64,000 nucleotides of DNA from Ochromonas danica (Eukaryota; Sar; Chrysophyceae; Chromulinales; Chromulinaceae): assembly GCA_015146655.1 (NCBI GenBank), contig VKHL01000083.1:60360-124359 (forward strand), written 5' to 3'. The position numbers were made by a program, and so were the translations under genes. The notes beneath the pieces were generated by a model. That model was not told the origin of the DNA. It was given only the letters and a program-made list of their open reading frames with translations, and did no database searches. Shown here piece after piece: positions 31,673 through 42,417 of this stretch (position 1 is its first letter; every line of letters starts with the position of its first letter).

Positions 31673-34600
31673 ATGGAAGATGTCTTCCATCGTAACTCAG
31701 CACGACGTGTTGCTGAGTATTTCGTTATGGTAGGCTTTAACTTTCCAGGACTCTTAGAACTATGTGATATCAACAATGAGCAACAACTACAACAGCAAGG
31801 AGGAGGAGAACAACAACAACAGGAAGAGGTAGAAGAGGAAGCTGAGCGGGCAGTGTCGCCTTTATTGCCAGACTATCCTTCTTCTCCTGCTCCGTTAAGG
31901 AGACAGACTGCTACCTCCTCAGCCACAGTCAACTCCACTCCTACACCTTCTAAAACACATGAGTTTGAATTCCATGGTGGATATGTGGATCTATTGACCA
32001 CTTCCTTTGAAGCCACTGTCATCATGCGCTATCCTGACTCACGCTGCCAACAACAAACTAATAACAACAACAATGCACAGAGACAAAGTTCAGGGTTAAA
32101 TGACTCCATCTACTCGATCAATAGTGTCGATCTACTAGACAATAATAACGCACAAGCTAGTAGTAGCAGTAGTGGTGGTCGAGGTAGTGGTCGAAAGGGT
32201 AATAGCTTTCCTGAAGGAATTGAATTCTTCTGCTTTCCTAAAGGACTAACCTTTCTACAACGACCATGTCCACCAGCTTTCCATTCCTTTGTTCATACCT
32301 CAGAGTATGGATCTAGACTCATCGGATGCTGTTTGACCATTTGTGAGGAGTTGACAGAGGAAGAGTATGAGATGGTCAATACCGTCTATGCTCATATGCA
32401 AGCCTTACCTGATCATCGAAGAAGAAGTGGAACAGGAGGTGGAGTAGGAGGAGAAGGACAGAGTTCTCGTGTGAGGAGTAGTAGTGGCTATACCAATGCA
32501 GGAGGAGGAAGAGGTGGTATTGGTACTGGTAGCAGTGGTGGCAGAGGGTATTTCAACACTAAAACCAGAAAGCTCTATCTACAAAAGGCTTTATGTGTCC
32601 TAAGCAATTGGCCCTTTGTGGATGCATTTCGTCGCTATCTCATCGCCTTATATCAAATGGTAGGAGGTAGTGGTAACAGTAGTAGAGGTAGTGGAGGTAG
32701 TGGTAGCAGTCAACAACAAGTTGTCAATGCTATTCCTATGGAGCGGTATATTTGTAATTTCATTGATGATGTTCCTGCACCACCCGCTGGGAAGATCGAT
32801 ATCATCTACTATATGAATGAAGAAGCCATCACTTTCCAATGTCCACCGTTAAATCTTCCTTCCAATTGGTTATCTTTCCCATTAACTCCTCTGTTTCAAT
32901 GTTTATCCATGCATAATCTATTATCCGTCTTTACTGCTTTATTAATTGAAAGACAGATTGTCTTAATCTCATCGCAGTTTAGTCTGTTAACCTATTGTGC
33001 GGAAGGATTAGTCTCGTTATTATATCCTATGACATGGTTACATCCATATATCCCTATCTTGCCATCTCGTCTATTAGGAGTGTTAGGGGCACCTTTTCCT
33101 TTCCTGGTAGGATTACATGATACTATCTATGAAGGAAATAAATCTTCCTTAGGCAGTGAGGTAGTTAAAGTATTCCTAGATCAGGATATTGTTGAAGTAG
33201 GCACATTAGGACCTTTACCTGCATTACCTGATCATCGGAAAGGAAAGCTTATGATAGCATTAGAAAGTGCTGTTCCGTGGTATGCTTCTAGTCTAGTCTC
33301 TTCGATAGAAGGTAGGAAGAGGATCTTCTTAGCGTTAAGAGAGAAGATTAAGAACTTTGACCTGCAACTAGCCACTACACTACCTAACGGAGGTAGTGGT
33401 GGAGGAGGTAGTATGGGGAGGGGAAGTGTGGCTACTTCTGTTTCTGCTGGTAGTGTTGGTGTTGGTGTTGGTAGGGTAAATATGGATGATAGTGGTAGTG
33501 CTACTGGTGAGGATGGTAGTGATAATACGGTTAGAGTTGGTCGACGATCTCATAGCACACCTACCATCTCCAATACTACTAGTGGAGCAGCAACAGGAGT
33601 AACAGGAGCAGGAGCAGGAGGGTCTGGTAATAGTCGAAAGAGTCTTGCTGGTAGTAGTGCAGCTAGTGTTGGTAGTAGTAGTGGAGGAGGAGGGCCAGTC
33701 TATTCCATCACTGCGGGAGGTCAAGCTGTGGTAGCATCTATCTATGGTCCTATCAACCGTGTGCATAACACTTACTCCTTCTTCTCTTCCTCTTCCCATG
33801 CTAACAATAGTGGGAAGACGTCTTCCTATGGTGGTAGTGGTAGCAATGGAACCTCCACCGACCCCACCACTCCCTCTACCTCTGCCACTACTTCTTCAGG
33901 TAAATGGGATGTGAATCGTATGACTGTCAAAGAAGAAGCGATACGAGAAGGCTTCTTGAAGTTCTTTGTCAACATGTTGAAGTACTATAAGCGCTACCTC
34001 ATCTACAAGGCTGAGGAGGAGGACCCGCTGAAGAAGTTCCGCTTCCAAGACTTCCTCACAGCACATAGTTCAGATTGGCATCCTTTGCTCAAGGCATTGA
34101 GTGATACCATGTGCTTCTCAAAGTTTATTGATGAGCGAGTTGTCTTAGCCAAGTTAGATCGAGGTAAGTCTGACAGACTGACTGTGTGTATCGTGCTCAC
34201 TTCCCTCCTCATTGCTAATGTAATGACTGTTATAATGTCATGATTGTGCTGTTAGATGTGGTCTTCTTCGATGAAGCTATTGATGCTAAACTCAATCGCT
34301 ACACTTTCCGCTGGCGAGACCTGGACACTCCCTTCCTCCTCAGTAATACTACCGGACATGTTAAGACCTACGTCACTCCCTCACCTTGCACTACCGACCT
34401 GGTAGGGAAGAGAGAAGGTAGTCCTTATTACCACAGCGACTGTCAAGGCTTTCTCTACCCACGCTTTCCTACTCTCTCGTAAGTTGACACTCCCTCCTCT
34501 TCCTACTACCACTACTACCTGCTAACAAACTACTGCTGTTGGCGATACTATTAGATGGGATCTCTTCATCCCACCTCGTAATCTTGCTGCTCAATTTGGT

Positions 34601-36190
34601 TCTATTGCAGATCAATTGATGGGATTGCTATCACGACTACGACTGAAGAGGAAGAAAGTCTCCTCCTCCTCTACTACTCTGCCCTCCTCCTCCACCTCCA
34701 ATGGTGGTAGTAGTAGTGGTAGTGGAGGAGGTAGTGACGAGGTAGTGCTGTCTGCCATGGGCTGCACGCTGTCATGCTACCTCATCATGGTCAGCCAGCT
34801 CATCTCCACCTCCATCGAGTCTCTGTTATCAGGTGGTAGCAAGGGTAACACCTACATCTCCACCAAGTTCGTCTTAGACAACTACTCGCTACCCACTGGA
34901 GAAGGGATGGGAGCAGGTATAGGAGCAGCAGCTGGAGGAGGAGGGCTAATTCGTCGCATGTCTATCACTGATTCATCCTCTGCAGCTGCTATTGCATCAG
35001 GGGTAGTAGCAGGAGGAGGTGGAGGGGGGAGTATACCTCGTCTACGTGTCAATAGTGCGGGTATTCTCAGTGCGATTGACAACAGTAACGAGACTGCTAG
35101 ACAACTGCTAGTCTCTGCTAACACTGCACTACAAGTGTGTTTCGAGGTATTGAATTCTCTCATTCAGGCTGAAGACAGTCCCGATGAGATAGTCTACCGC
35201 TGCCTGGCTGAAGCCTGTGCTGATCTTGGAGCTGCGGATCGTTTGCTAGATCTCGTCGTCTTCATGGATGCCCAGGGGCTAGTGCTGGACCATCAGCTCA
35301 GGCATGCACTAGTACGTGCTCTCATGAATGCTACCTCAGCTACTGCACACCATCTATCTCACAAGATGGTTCGATTACAACCTGCTGATGCTTGGACCTT
35401 TACTCAATGGTCGACATTACGTCGTGAGAATAGCACTATTATAATGGGTGGTGGGGGAGGAGGAGGTGGTGGTGGAGGAGGGGTACCTGATTCAGCTCAA
35501 AGTAATCTCTTGACGAAGGTATTATTCAATATCAGTGACAACAACACCTCCTACCTCTCCTCCGCTAGCCCTGCCATCTCCACACTACCCCCTCCTCCTG
35601 CTGCTACTACTACCACTGCTCCTCCTGCTGCTACACGGAGTGTTTCAAGTTCTATTGTACCCACCCCTCCATCTTTGGAGAGAGATTCATCTAGTGGTAG
35701 TGGGAAGAACAGTACCTCGGTAGTGACAACAACTACAGGAGGAGGAGGTAGAATGGGTAGAGACCGTTGGTCAAGCAATCCCTATGAAGGATGTGTACCC
35801 AATCTCTGCTGGTCCTTTCCCTCCCTCATTCTACAAGAAGACCTCTTCCTCTCCTCTCTACCTTCCTTTGCGGTCTCCAAACGACTCCATCGACTAGTCA
35901 AACACAGCGAACTACGACTAGCTCAGACCTTCCCTGGACTAGCCATTGACTTATCCAATCCTTTTGGTATGAAATGTGCTAACATCTATTGCTCTACCAA
36001 CGATCGGATAGAGAACCCCAATGATCGGATGGTCTTGACCATTGGAGAGATCTATCAAGGCTGGGCACGAAGGGTAGGCAATAATCAGATGAATAACTAT
36101 ACTACACTGTGCATCTATTGTGGCAAACCTTTTATTCCCAGGTTTGCTATTACCTTTCCACCTGGTTTAATGACTATACCTGGTAGTAGC

Positions 36191-36225
<35 letters not shown>

Positions 36226-36607
36226 AGGAGGAGGAGGAGTAGGTACCTTGTGGTGTGAGTTTCTCAGTCCTTGGACTTTGTACAAAGAGATTCTCAACCT
36301 GTTATTTGAAGAAGGATTAGCTACTTTGCTCAGCCCTGCCTTCCCTAGTCGATCGTATCAGTCAGCGGTAGTCTACTGGAACCTTCTCATTAAGTTCCGT
36401 TTGAGAGGACTACCCTTAGCTTTCTTGTGCTCCAGGGGTGGGATTATTGACTCCTTCCCTGCTCCTCCTCCACGCAAGGTCGAGGGGAGTAGTAGTACAC
36501 CACCTGGTGAGAGTAGTGGTGGAGGAGCAGGAGCAGGAGCAGGAGTAGGGAATGAGAAAGGTACTAACAATGGGAATAGTCGCAAGAAGAGTCTCATTCT
36601 CTTCTAA
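31673..36607 (+). CDS. DENN domain protein, DENND4-like
   Basis: DENN proteins are guanine nucleotide exchange factors for Rab GTPases. Exons 31673-34163, 34256-34478 and 34555-36607 join in phase into 1,588 residues. The upstream DENN part has VAEYFVMVGFNFPGLLE and GIEFFCFPKGLTFLQRPCPP with the following CCLTICEELTEEE. The central DENN part has ERQIVLISSQFSLLTYCAEG, YPMTWLHPYIPILPSRLLG and GAPFPFLVGLHD. Exon 2 contains the downstream part (FRWRDLDTPFLL). Exon 3 carries PPR-like helices (CLAEACADLGAADRLLDLVV, ALVRALM), as in DENND4, then two Cys pairs (NIYC..., CIYCGKPF) that could bind a metal. Long Gly/Ser/Asn/Ala runs from triplet expansions separate the domains. Part of exon 1 is duplicated as the pseudogene upstream. 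The Rab target is unknown. Confidence 0.87.
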
Positions 36608-37830
36608 CTCCCTCCTCCTTTTCTCTAAAAGACTACCACTTTTAACGCAAACACACAATGCTGTGAGAGTGCATGAGGGGAGGGTGTGGTAGTAGTTGTT
36701 GTCCTCTGTGTGTTGTTGTGTGTGGCCGTCTTCTATGAGATGAAATTAGTTAGTCAGTTTCTTTGTTGGTAGTGTAGATTGTCTTCTTTGTTGACCTCCC
36801 TACCACCAGACCTCTACCTCCTCCTATCAAGCCCGCAGCATGGACCTCTGCTATGGTAAGGCAGGGCGAGCTGTGCTGGTAAGGCACGGACCGCAGTGCT
36901 CGACTCTTCTCCTTCACTTTTTTTCTCTCTCTCTGTGCAGTGTGATGGTAGTAGTAGTTGTAGTAGTTGTTGGCAGTGGTAGTGTTTCTTTCCCCGTGTG
37001 TTTATATCAACAACAATACTAATTGTAAATTGTTTTATTGATTGATCATTGACACTATGAAGTCTTTGTCTTGTTATTTGAAAGAGACCTCTAACCAGAT
37101 GCAATCAATCTATTTGCTTGTAGAAGAAGGGAGGAAGGGGAAACACCACCACCAACCATCACGTCAACCATCAAGATACAGTCTATACAGCCTACATAGC
37201 TGTTGAGCTTGTGAGAGACCCACTGTATTGACTGGGAATGAGTGATCGATTCTACAGGGCACTGTTGCATGATATTGTAGGATAGGACTTAAGAACACGT
37301 GCCTCATTGCTCATTGTAGTTGGTTGTTGTTAGTCAGACAGGATGAAAGCAAGGGTCAATTCATTGATTGTGGCTGGGAGATCAATTGGCAATCAATCCT
37401 TGCCGTCATTGAAAGTCACCGGAAAGTTCCTTCACGATCTTTCAGTTTTGGAAGGGATCATGAAGTGTTGGTGGTTGATCGCGTTTTTCTACCTTTGCCA
37501 GCAGTTTCCGCAATTCTGATTCCAGAATTGCACTCCATAATATTGGATGGATATCAGTGCCAATGGATGGCCGGGCTAGCTAGTCTACAATACATGCTTC
37601 ATTCATTACTTGCTGCTATGAACCAATACACACACTAAACATTAAGTACGAAGTGCTTGCTAATTGATTCATTTTAGTAACCAGGTTACAACAACCAGCT
37701 ACAACATAAGTTCTTTTCGCTCTCCCCTTCCTCATGAAACGAGATAGATGACTTACCCTCCAGGCTACGACATCGCCCACCTTGCTTCACCAGACCTTTG
37801 GCATTCCATCTTCAACCTCTCCCCTTCGCT
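36608..37830. other. Convergent intergenic region, no clear gene
   Basis: The DENN and Sub2 genes end toward this 1.2-kb stretch. It holds GT-rich and GTAGTAGTTGT runs near 36680-36980. A 104-codon open frame at 37324-37638 has no recognisable feature and starts with a non-ATG codon, so I do not call it. Confidence 0.45.
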
Positions 37831-39916
37831 TTACATGTAAGCAGCCACGTCCAGATGATCAGGCATCTCGGGCACTTGGACAGCAAAGCGTTCCTGGATC
37901 TTCTTCAATTGCTCCTCATCTTCAGCGGTCGAAACGAAGGAGATAGCCAAACCTTTTGTACCGAATCTACCTGCTCTACCAACACGATGGAGATATTGAT
38001 CACCATCATCAGGGAAGTCGTAGTTAAACACAATGTTGACACGCTCAATGTCAATACCACGACCAAAGAGGTCAGTGGAGACCAAGATGCGCTTGTTGTA
38101 GTCTTTGAAGCTCTTGAAGCGAGCAATTCTCTCCTCCTGCTTCAAACCAGAGTGAATGCAGATGGAAGGGAAGTTGCACTCTTCCAACAGCTTTGACAAT
38201 TCCTCAGCACGAGAGACCTTGGAGACGAAAATGACCACCTGGTTGAAATCCAAGGCATCCAGCAAATCGCTCAGCTTACGGTTCTTCTCAGACTCCTGCA
38301 AGCGCACGAAGTACTGCTGGAGACCATGGAGAGTGAGCTTCGTCTCATCATCGACGAAGATCTCCATAGGATCCTGGCAGAATCGACGGCAAATTGGACG
38401 AATCTCCTTGTCCAAGGTTGCAGAGAACATCAAGACTTGCTTCTCATGAGGAGTAGCCTTGAAGATGGACTGGACGTCACGACGCATGGAGATTTCACTC
38501 AACATACGATCACATTCATCCAGGACAAAGTGCTTCACATGAGAAAGATCCAAAGCCTTGCGATTGACAAGATCCAAGACACGACCAGGAGTTCCGACAA
38601 CAATGTGAGGAACCTCAACCTTCAAGGCCTCCAAGTCAGTCTTTACATTGACTCCACCAAAGAAAACACGAGACTTGACATCTGGGAGATACTTGGAGAA
38701 GCGCTCATATTCCTTTTGAATCTGGAAGGCCAACTCGCGAGTGTGACACAGAACCACAACGTGAACTTCTCCCGAGACAGGCTGTAATTGATGCAAGGTC
38801 GCAAGGACAAAGACAGCGGTCTTGCCCATACCCGCTTTAGCTTGACAGATGACATCCATACCCAAAAGAGCTTGAGGGATGCATTCATGTTGGACTGAAG
38901 CAGAACACAAGAGAGGAGTGGATATCGCGTTAGACTTCAAGTTGTCTGGATGACTATCGAGCAAGGAGACACGATACAAGGGGGCAATGGACAATGGGCA
39001 AGAACGGCGTGGTAAATTGGAGTGGGAAAAGAAGATAGTAGGCGATGACGAAGGCTCCCGAGGGAAACAACGAACAAGAATGCCATTCGGTACTTCCAAC
39101 AACCATCATGACACGCATCACGAGAAGGAAGACAGACGACACAGTAGGCAATCGTCATCATCATCATCCAAAATAGCCAATAACTCCATCAAAGAGAGAA
39201 AGATTAATCACTACCAACGTTTTGGGTTAGTCAAGATCAACAATCTCTCTTATTCCCATGGTGAGTCTTGCTTGGATGATGATAATGACATGATGGTCCT
39301 CGATCAACCATTCGTTTTCAATCAACCATCAACACCATAAAGATGATGATGATGGTGACATCAATGGTATCACTCCCATGACATGAAGTAGGATAAGGAT
39401 AGAGATAGGGATAAGTGAAGGATTTTACCACTTCTCCTTCACACTGCTATTCCTTCTCATTTGTTATATCACCTTCCTCCTCCTTCCCTACTCTTTCATG
39501 GAGAAGAGTAGGCAAATGACATTTCACCCCACAATAAAGGGGAGGCATATAGGATGGGTGGGATTATAATGGATGGATAGAAGACCATCATATGCTATAT
39601 ACGATGAGGTGTATAGGTAGTAGGTAGCGGGAGGGCATGAGAGACTAACCTTCAGAGGGATGTTCAAATCCACAATCCACCACTGCACGAAGTAATTCAG
39701 GCTTCAAGATAAAATCTTTGAAATTCGAAGTATGAATACCAGCATAATGACCCCTAGAATAAGCGTAATTGACCAATATTTTTTTATTTCTTTTATTATT
39801 ATAATAATTTGAATTTATTAGGAATGACATTACTTGGTCACTTTGGTCTCCGTTTTATTTTCTTGTTGAACTTCTTCTTCTTCATAGTCAACGAATTCTT
39901 CTTCTGCTTCAGCCAT
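37831..39916 (-). CDS. DECD-box RNA helicase Sub2/UAP56 (DDX39B)
   Basis: Sub2/UAP56 acts in spliceosome assembly and recruits the TREX mRNA export complex in the nucleus. Exons 39916-39834, 39753-39650 and 38894-37831 join in phase into 416 residues (human UAP56 has 428). The acidic start [15 protein letters not shown] is typical, followed by [24 protein letters not shown] (Q-motif region) and VQHECIPQA. Motif I is [10 protein letters not shown]; motif II is the family-specific DECD (LDECDRML). [19 protein letters not shown] and [10 protein letters not shown] complete the core. Intron 2 is 755 bases, far longer than most introns here, and carries an ATG-initiated 117-codon frame on the opposite strand that looks spurious. 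Long introns in UAP56 genes sometimes mediate autoregulation, which is only a possibility here. Confidence 0.97.
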
Positions 39917-40293
39917 TTTTGATTTAATTAATTTTTTTTTTGGAAGGTTCCTAGAGGATGGGGAAGGTAATCGAACAATAGAATTCGATTATGCCCTGAC
40001 CGCTTCGCCCGGCAAGGGAAGGCTGAGAGGGCATGGCATCAAACTCACCTTCTCCTCTTAGCAAAGTCATGCTAACCAAATCTCGATTTTCATTTTGACC
40101 GGTTTTACCGCCTTTTGACTTTTGTCCCCGAGCAGATTCGAATCTGGAGTTTTACCACCCGATTTTACCACCTTTTGACTTTATCCATCGCATGACGCTT
40201 GTTGGTCAATGAGATCTTCCGTCTACCACCAGAAGGTTGGATGAATACAATCCATCCTCTTCCAAACTCTCTATGTATAGGTAATAAGAAGGA
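39917..40293. promoter_or_regulatory. Divergent promoter region with hairpin-forming and repeated elements
   Basis: It lies between the starts of Sub2 and the TOM1-like gene. TAATCGAA at about 39969 is mirrored by TTCGATTA after 8 bases. TGCCCT at about 39992 pairs with AGGGCA at about 40029. TTTTACCGCCTTTTGAC and TTTTACCACCTTTTGAC form a direct repeat (about 40105 and 40164). No cloverleaf can be drawn. These may be promoter elements or a structured RNA. Confidence 0.4.
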
Positions 40294-41744
40294 ATGGGAT
40301 TTATCTTTGAAGGTCTTCTAGAAGGAACCATTACTTTAGCAGTAATTTACCTTCTCCTAGGACTACATATCTGTCATCGTCTATTATGGGTTCAAAAACA
40401 TTCTTCAACTCAAGGCATGAATAGTCGAAAACTCTTTGTGATGACATTATTATTAACAGCTATAGTACGCTGTATGTCATTCACTTCTATGACTCTTCTT
40501 TCCTTAGGTTCCGTTGATTTTCAAATAGAAGCAGGAGGGATTAACAATGATGATGATGATGAGACCAAATCTGGTGATGAAGACTTCTTTAATAAAGCTA
40601 CCATAGCTCTCTTTGACTTCCCTGACTTCTACTATATTAGTGCCTTTGTCCTCCTATTAATTGTGTGGTCAGAAATGTACTTGAAGTCACGCAGGCACTG
40701 GATGTCAGCCAAACGCTTTCAATGCCTCTGGATGTGGTCATACTTCATCTTCAACATCATCATCTATACCGCTCAGATCACTCTCTATACCTTACTATTC
40801 CTTCCTAAGGTAGACCATGTCGTTGAGACGAATCTCATCTTCTTGACCTTATCCGCTTTTAATATTGGCATTCCATTGATCTGGTTGGCTTTCTTCTTCT
40901 ATATGACCATTCTGGTGAGTCCTCTTCTCTATTTTGAACCTCTCCTTCCCTTCCTTCCACCTATACCTATTAACTTACTGGGTTCCTCGTGTGTGTGTGT
41001 GCGGTGTGTGTGTCTGTGCTTCGGGAGTAGTTTGCTGGCTTTCCCTATGCCTCACCTGCTGCTACTAAGAGACTGAACACTCTTAGTGGCCTTGTCTTTA
41101 TGTGGACTACCACTCGATTAGCTTGGGGGGTAGTTGCTCTGTCAAGTGTTCTACAGCACTGGGTAACAGAAGTGCGACGCTCCAAGACCTTCTACACAAT
41201 CATCCTCATCTTGATCTTCCTTGTAGCTGAGGTCTTTCCTATCATCTTCAGTCTTCGTCATTCAACATTGCAAAGTCTGTCAGATACCAATGATAGTCGT
41301 GATGGCCGAGGTAGTGGCAGTGTGAATAGTGAAGGTAGCAACAGCACGCACCAGGGGATACGCTACAGTCAGATCGTACCTCATGGTAGCAGTAGTAGTG
41401 GTAGTGGTGGTTTGAGCAGTCATGATGTGATCAATCCTCTTCTCCCTCCTTCAGCGCCTATCGAGGAGCAGAAGCAACAGCAGCAACAGACGCGTGAGTC
41501 AAGTTGGGCGAGTGATGAGAGTGCCTTGTATCACCCAACACGCACCTCCTTCAGTGAAAGAGGACAGGATCGATTCTCTGCTTCCTATCTCAGTGCTCAT
41601 CAAGGCCTAAGCAGGTCAGGACAGGGAAGACCTCAAGAGAGAGGATCTGACCTGTCCAGTAGTCGGCAGCGGTCTTTGGCAGATGATAGTGGAGAGGGAG
41701 GGAAGACATGGCAGTCCTTCTGGTCGGGTATGCTAGGGGTTTAA
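40294..41744 (+). CDS. THH1/TOM1/TOM3-type seven-span membrane protein
   Basis: Exons 40294-40914 and 41031-41744 join in phase 0 into 444 residues. About seven hydrophobic segments are visible, including GTITLAVIYLLLGLHICHRL, FVMTLLLTAIVRCMSFTSM, YYISAFVLLLIVWSEMYLKS, WSYFIFNIIIYTAQITLYTL, IFLTLSAFNIGIPLIWLAFFF, LVFMWTTTRLAWGVVALSSV and TIILILIFLVAEVFPIIFSL. Segment spacing and the W-S-E-x-Y/F motif fit the THH1/TOM1/TOM3 domain family (PF06454), which includes plant proteins needed for tobamovirus replication and GPCR-like proteins of algae and amoebae. The C-terminal 140 residues are a hydrophilic Ser/Gly/Gln-rich tail, probably cytosolic. The intron ends in a TG-rich tract. Family is likely; role in this organism unknown. 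Confidence 0.78.
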
Positions 41745-42417
41745 CTTCCCTCTTTCCTATACACAGTCAGACCACTATACAGCAGTATGTGTGTATGTGT
41801 GAGAGAGAGAGGATAGTAATAAGCAAATCGTAGTGAGGATAGTGTTGAGATAATAGCATCAACATCTATTATCGTGTCTATAATGATGTACTATTACTAT
41901 AATATTTTAGCTATATAATATATATATAATTGTATGTTTTCAGTCTTAATGGTATGTTAAATACCAAGAGAAGTTAAGTTAGATGGCCTAGTTATCTTTC
42001 AAGAAGCTTATTCTTTATCTTCTTAAATATGCTCTTGAAGGAAGTGAAGAAAATATAAAGACTGCTTACTGTGTTAATAAATCCTAGATATAGTCTTGTC
42101 AATACTTTCTCCATCATCCCGTTAAGTAAAGTTAAAGTGTTTTACCCAATTCACCTCATTTTACCACTTTTGCCTACTTTGCGCTAGTTTTGCCCCTTGC
42201 GCGATATGGCAATAATAACTCCTCTCTGCTGCTGTTGGTCTTCTCAGTGATTCTCAAAGGGAAGAAGGATTGGATCTGCAACAGCCCAACAGCCCAACCC
42301 AACCCCCTTTCCTAACAATCAGATAGTCTAATCTGTGATAGAAGAAGACATTTACTAGACTTGGGAATTTCCTTGTTGTTGTTATTAGTTTAAAGTAAGA
42401 TAGGGAAAGAATAAAAT
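41745..42417. other. Intergenic, no gene seen
   Basis: This is an AT-rich stretch between tandem genes. It contains a TTTTACCACTTTTGCC segment near 42163 that resembles the TTTTACCRCCTTTTG repeats near 40105 and 40164. It should hold the promoter of the mucin-like gene and possibly an upstream exon encoding its signal peptide. Confidence 0.45.

Noticed and set aside
37324-37638. 104-codon frame downstream of the DENN gene
   Set aside because: Starts at a non-ATG codon, no domain, no splice partners, and lies between two 3' ends.
38987-39340. 117-codon frame on the plus strand inside Sub2 intron 2
   Set aside because: Low-complexity, no recognisable features, and it lies within an intron of a firmly modelled gene; its ATG start alone is not evidence.
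39960-40035. Possible tRNA with GCCGGGC-like start on the minus strand
   Set aside because: No matching acceptor strand, and the T-arm-like GTTCGATTA belongs to a simple hairpin; no cloverleaf forms.
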